64,000 nucleotides of DNA from Leisingera aquimarina DSM 24565 (GTDB taxonomy: Bacteria; Pseudomonadota; Alphaproteobacteria; Rhodobacterales; Rhodobacteraceae). A program made the position numbers and the translations under genes. How positions within the stretch are numbered: the first letter of the stretch is position 1; the number at the start of each line of letters is the position of its first letter. Shown here piece by piece: positions 61,130-64,000 of the stretch. The notes below the pieces were generated by a model, which saw only the letters and a list, made by a program, of their open reading frames with translations, made no database searches and had not been told where the DNA came from. The stretch spans positions 868,596 through 932,595 of the forward strand of contig NZ_KI421504.1 of the NCBI RefSeq assembly GCF_000473165.1, in the 5' to 3' direction.

Positions 61130-62128
61130 ATGCCGAAACCTGTGCCCATGGCCGAAGTCTGGCGGGGCCCGCTGCTGGAGAGCCTGCATTTGGGGCATGC
61201 CGTCATTTGTGATGACACGGGCAAGGTGGTGCGCAGCTGGGGGGACCCGGATGCGGTGATCTACCCGCGCAGCTCGGCCAAGATGATCCAGGCGCTGCCG
61301 CTGATTACCTCCGGCGCCGCTGCGCGCTATGGTCTGACGTCTGAACAGCTGGCCCTGGCCTGCGCCTCCCACAATGGCGCGCACATCCATACAGACCGGG
61401 TGAACAGCTGGCTCGATCAGCTGGGCCTTGGCGATGATGACTTCCGCTGCGGCACGCAATTGCCAGACGACATCCCGGCCCGCAATGAATTGATCAAGAC
61501 CGACAACAGCCCCTGCCAGGTGCACAACAACTGTTCCGGCAAGCACGCGGGTTTTCTGACCCTGACCCAGTACTTGGGCGCCGGGGCGGAGTACATCGAG
61601 GTTGATCACCCGGTGCAGCAGGCCTGTCTGGCCGCGTTTGAGGAAACCACTGGCCAGGACAGCCCGGGCTATGGCATTGACGGCTGCTCAGCGCCGAACT
61701 TTGCCACCACGGTTACCGGCCTTGCGCGCTCGATGGCGTGGTTTGCCAGCGCCGCAGACCGTTCCGATCGCGCGTCGCAAGCGGCGCAACAACTGGTCGC
61801 GGCGATGACGGCGCATCCCGAATTGGTTGCAGGCGAAACCCGCTGCTGCACCAACCTGATGCGGGCCATGGGCGGAAAAGCGGCGATCAAGACCGGAGCC
61901 GAGGCGGTGTTCATCGCGATCCTGCCTGAACAGAAGATGGGCGTAGCCTTGAAAATCACTGACGGCGCCACCCGCGCCAGCGAATGCGCGATAGCGGCGC
62001 TGATGGTCAGCCTTGGTGTGCTGGAGGCGAAGCATCCGGAAACCCGCAAATACATGAACAAGACACTCTACAGCCGCCGCGGGCTGGAGTGCGGATCCAT
62101 CCGCCCGGCAGCCGAATTGCTGTTCTGA
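61130..62128 (+). CDS. L-asparaginase II (rhizobial type)
   Basis: The 332-residue enzyme hydrolyses asparagine to aspartate and ammonia and belongs to the rhizobial/AnsA type rather than the E. coli type. Segments include YPRSSAKMIQALPL, CASHNGAHIHTDRV, NNCSGKHAGFLTL and GYGIDGCSAPNFA, which carry the Ser/Lys and Cys residues typical of that family. AAGGGGAG precedes ATG 61130; the frame is open to 61073 without better signal. Its stop is followed by a strong bidirectional hairpin. Confidence 0.88.
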   Translation: MPKPVPMAEVWRGPLLESLHLGHAVICDDTGKVVRSWGDPDAVIYPRSSAKMIQALPLITSGAAARYGLTSEQLALACASHNGAHIHTDRVNSWLDQLGLGDDDFRCGTQLPDDIPARNELIKTDNSPCQVHNNCSGKHAGFLTLTQYLGAGAEYIEVDHPVQQACLAAFEETTGQDSPGYGIDGCSAPNFATTVTGLARSMAWFASAADRSDRASQAAQQLVAAMTAHPELVAGETRCCTNLMRAMGGKAAIKTGAEAVFIAILPEQKMGVALKITDGATRASECAIAALMVSLGVLEAKHPETRKYMNKTLYSRRGLECGSIRPAAELLF

Positions 62129-62134
62129 AAATAG

Positions 62135-62159
62135 ATGCCCCGGGCCTGTCCCGGGGCAT
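62135..62159. terminator. bidirectional hairpin between asparaginase and YCII gene
   Basis: A perfect 10-bp GC stem (62135-62144 with 62150-62159) and a 5-base loop separate two convergent genes. The T run is weak. Confidence 0.7.
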
Positions 62160-62164
62160 GCAGC

Positions 62165-62485
62165 CTACATTTCCATGTCGATGATCTCGGCCACTTCGAC
62201 CGAACCGTTGCCGCCCACCACCATCGGGCAGCCCTTGGCCATTTCGCAGGCAGCATCCTGATCGGCCGCTTCGACCACCGTGTAGCCCGAAAGCGGATTG
62301 GCGCCGCCATTGTCCACGACCCCTCCGGCGCTGACTGTCTTGGAGAGGCCAACCGGCGCGCCCGGGACCTTCAGCGCGTCTCCCATCGACCCCATCCAGT
62401 TTTTCCAGGCCTCCATTTCCTTGGCGCCTTCTGCTTCGCTCTCGGGCTTCTTGCCGCCGTGATAGGCAAAAATGAACTGTGGCAT
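62165..62485 (-). CDS. YCII-related domain protein
   Basis: A 106-residue soluble protein of the YCII/DGPF fold: MPQFIFAYHGGKKPES opening, WKNWMGSMGDALKVPG, and SGYTVVEAADQDAACEMAKG with a C-terminal acidic end. Members are small dimeric proteins, often next to regulators or sigma factors, with no set enzymatic role. It is downstream of and co-oriented with the SRPBCC and ArsR genes, so one operon is likely. GGGAGAA precedes the ATG. Confidence 0.82.
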   Translation of the reverse strand: MPQFIFAYHGGKKPESEAEGAKEMEAWKNWMGSMGDALKVPGAPVGLSKTVSAGGVVDNGGANPLSGYTVVEAADQDAACEMAKGCPMVVGGNGSVEVAEIIDMEM

Positions 62486-62518
62486 TGGTTTTCTCCCTTG
62501 GTTGCGATGAATTCCTGT

Positions 62519-62956
62519 TCAGGCGTTTTCGGCCAGTTGCGCCTCCAGCTTGCGCAGGGTCGAAGTCCAGCCCTGTTCGTGGCGCGACGCGATCTCGCTG
62601 CCGTCCAGATCACGGTGGTCAATCAGCAGCATGGCGCCGTTTTCGGTGGCAGCAATTGTAAAGGTCACATGGCTTTCGGCGCCGCGGTTTCCGTTCTCGT
62701 CGTGCCAGGCCCACGTGAAGCCGACGGACTTCGGCACATCCACATGGGTTACTTGGCCAGAGACATGGAACTGCTGGCCGTCACTGTTCTGCATGACGGA
62801 AAACCAAGGGCCGGTGCGGCTCAGGTCCAGATCATGTTCCGGGATATGCACCCCCTCCGGGCCCCACCATTGCAGCAGCTTGTTCGGGGTGGTCACCCAG
62901 GCGAACAGTTTTTCCGGACTGACGGGAAAAACCCTTTGCAGCTGCAGATCACTCAT
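62519..62956 (-). CDS. SRPBCC/AHSA1-domain protein
   Basis: A 145-residue protein with the START-like fold: LQLQRVFPVSPEKLFAWVTTPNKLLQWWGPEGV, then TWAWHDENGNRGAESHVTFTI and TSTLRKLEAQL. Such genes are commonly paired with a small ArsR regulator, as here (overlapping reading region and 14-base shared end). ATG 62956 follows GGAGG; an in-frame ATG at 62980 would overlap the ArsR gene. Probably a small hydrophobic ligand carrier; ligand unknown. Confidence 0.85.
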   Translation of the reverse strand: MSDLQLQRVFPVSPEKLFAWVTTPNKLLQWWGPEGVHIPEHDLDLSRTGPWFSVMQNSDGQQFHVSGQVTHVDVPKSVGFTWAWHDENGNRGAESHVTFTIAATENGAMLLIDHRDLDGSEIASRHEQGWTSTLRKLEAQLAENA

Positions 62957-62969
62957 GCGGTTTCCTCCA

Positions 62970-63290
62970 TCAGGTGTCATCTTCCAGTAAAGCCGCCTTC
63001 AGCCGGTCCAGACCGCCCTCCCAAAAGGCGCGCCGGGACTGGGTCCAATCGGCAATCATCCGCAGGCCTTCGGGGCGGGCGGAATACAGCCGCTTGGTGC
63101 CATCGGCGCGCTGCGTGACCAGCCCGGCCTCGCGCAGCACCTTCAGATGGCGCGAGATCGCAGGCGCCGAAATGCCCGCACCCGGTGCTAGATCGCCTGC
63201 AGGCAGTTCGCCTTTGAGAATCAGCTGGTCCACAATCGACATACGGGTTTCATCCGACAGCGCGGCAAAAGACTTCAGAATCGGTATCAT
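62970..63290 (-). CDS. ArsR-family transcriptional regulator
   Basis: A small winged-helix repressor (107 residues from ATG 63290; GTG 63305 is another possible start, and neither has a clear ribosome binding site). The recognition region SAPAISRHLKVLREAGLVTQR and SARPEGLRMIADW fit the ArsR/SmtB type that lacks metal cysteines, matching the subgroup paired with SRPBCC proteins. It is the first gene of the ArsR-SRPBCC-YCII run. Confidence 0.85.
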   Translation of the reverse strand: MIPILKSFAALSDETRMSIVDQLILKGELPAGDLAPGAGISAPAISRHLKVLREAGLVTQRADGTKRLYSARPEGLRMIADWTQSRRAFWEGGLDRLKAALLEDDT

Positions 63291-63449
63291 ATCTATTATT
63301 ATCACTTTTGTTAATTAAGTGTCAGGTTAAAAATGGTAGTAGACATCTGGGTGCAATTGGCCCGTATACAGCAAGACAAAACCGCGCGGCCCAAGGTCCG
63401 TTGCCGCTGCCGCTGCCGGTACCGGCGGCGGCAGGTCCGGGTCAGGAAA

Positions 63450-64000
63450 TCACCGCATATCCCAAAGCAGCTTGGCCGCCAGGGTTATTGAGGTCAGCAC
63501 CAGCAGCGGTTTGATCAGCTTCGCCCCCTGCCTTTTTGCAAGCCCGGCTCCTGCCCGCGCACCGGCAATCTGGGCCAATCCCATCAGCAAGCCCGTGATC
63601 CACCAGGGGGAGGCGAAAAAGGAAAAGGCAACAAGGCCGCCCGCATTGGAAGCAAAGTTCAACAGCTTGGTATGGGCCGTGGCCTTAAGGATGCCGTAAC
63701 CAGCAATGGAGACAAAGGCGAGCATGTAGAAACTGCCTGCCCCCGGTCCCAGCAGCCCGTCATAGGCACCGCACAAAGGAACCATTGTTGCGGCAAACAG
63801 GGCAGGCGACAGGCGGCGCTGCCGGTCCAGATCATCCAAGCCTTTCTTGGTTGCAAAGAAGATGGCAATGGCAATCAGCAGCACCGGCAGGAACAGCCGG
63901 ATCCACTCGGTGGGCAGGAAGGTCACCAGAAAGGCTCCTGCGACGGACGCGGCAAAGGCTATCAGCGCAGGTATACGCTGCGATTTCAGATCAACGTGGC
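63450..64000 (-). CDS. TSUP-family (TauE/SafE) membrane transporter, N-terminus beyond the window
   Basis: The minus-strand frame stays open from 63450 to the window edge (the last visible codons read HVDLKSQRIPALIAFAASVAG), so the protein is cut at its N-terminus. The visible part has several membrane segments and the family repeat core GAYDGLLGPGAGSFYMLAF with NFASNAGGL. TSUP proteins move sulfite, sulfoacetate or related anions out of the cell. Substrate cannot be set here. Confidence 0.85.
   Translation of the reverse strand, partial: HVDLKSQRIPALIAFAASVAGAFLVTFLPTEWIRLFLPVLLIAIAIFFATKKGLDDLDRQRRLSPALFAATMVPLCGAYDGLLGPGAGSFYMLAFVSIAGYGILKATAHTKLLNFASNAGGLVAFSFFASPWWITGLLMGLAQIAGARAGAGLAKRQGAKLIKPLLVLTSITLAAKLLWDMR

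Noticed and set aside
1-64000. CRISPR arrays, tRNA or rRNA genes
   Set aside because: No regularly spaced repeats of CRISPR type and no tRNA or rRNA sequence pattern was noticed on reading either strand; a dedicated scan was not possible.

Overview
The window reads as a chromosomal segment of an alphaproteobacterium of the Roseobacter group (Rhodobacterales; Leisingera, Phaeobacter or Ruegeria type). This rests on high GC, on a flagellar locus with the flbT-flaF-flagellin module and CtrA-like boxes, on duplicated polyamine ABC transporters, and on serralysin and Hint-domain proteins. The genus is inferred; no rRNA or tRNA gene was seen.

1-22585: flagellar locus. After the end of a TPR-like protein come flhA-fliR-flhB-fliJ-like (+), then fliL-flgH-flgA-flgG-flgF-fliQ-fliE-flgC-flgB (-), divergent fliI (+), then flbT, flaF, flagellin, a FlgN-like gene and a FlgJ-type rod gene (-), and fliK-flgD (+). 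Start/stop overlaps indicate tight translational coupling. Between fliI and flbT lies about 4.7 kb of dead mobile elements: an IS3-family element with nonsense codons and a frameshift; a second IS3 remnant split by an IS30-family element that keeps its 32-bp inverted repeats but has an amber codon; an ISNCY-like remnant; and a truncated IS256 transposase.

22586-36030: polyamine uptake and catabolism. A small kinase-like gene precedes an FAD oxidoreductase and the potF-G-H-I operon (-). These are followed by a divergent GntR regulator and a class III aminotransferase of putrescine type, then a second polyamine/spermidine-type ABC operon (ATPase, binding protein, two permeases; +). Both binding-protein genes are followed by a hairpin, as expected when the binding protein must outnumber the permease.

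36031-46489: lytic transglycosylase, WYL regulator with divergent GST, a dead IS91-type transposase with a dead tyrosine recombinase, DUF1801, RNase R, a DUF2064 glycosyltransferase-like protein, GNAT and DapE.

46490-64000: two adjacent Hint-domain proteins (the first behind a CtrA-like box), a prokaryotic ionotropic-glutamate-receptor-like channel, HutD/HutF, DapD, a GntR regulator with a threonine dehydratase-like enzyme, LOG protein, a serralysin with RTX repeats, RlmN, two small exported proteins, asparaginase II, YCII protein, SRPBCC protein with ArsR regulator, and the start of a TSUP transporter cut by the window end.

The most unusual signals are two families of very short palindromic sequences lying inside transposase and recombinase genes. 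A 40-bp element sits in both the IS256 and IS91 transposases and breaks their frames. A 26-bp element sits in both the IS91 transposase and its neighbouring recombinase and keeps the frame. They look like small mobile palindromes comparable to REP or Rickettsia-type palindromic elements.
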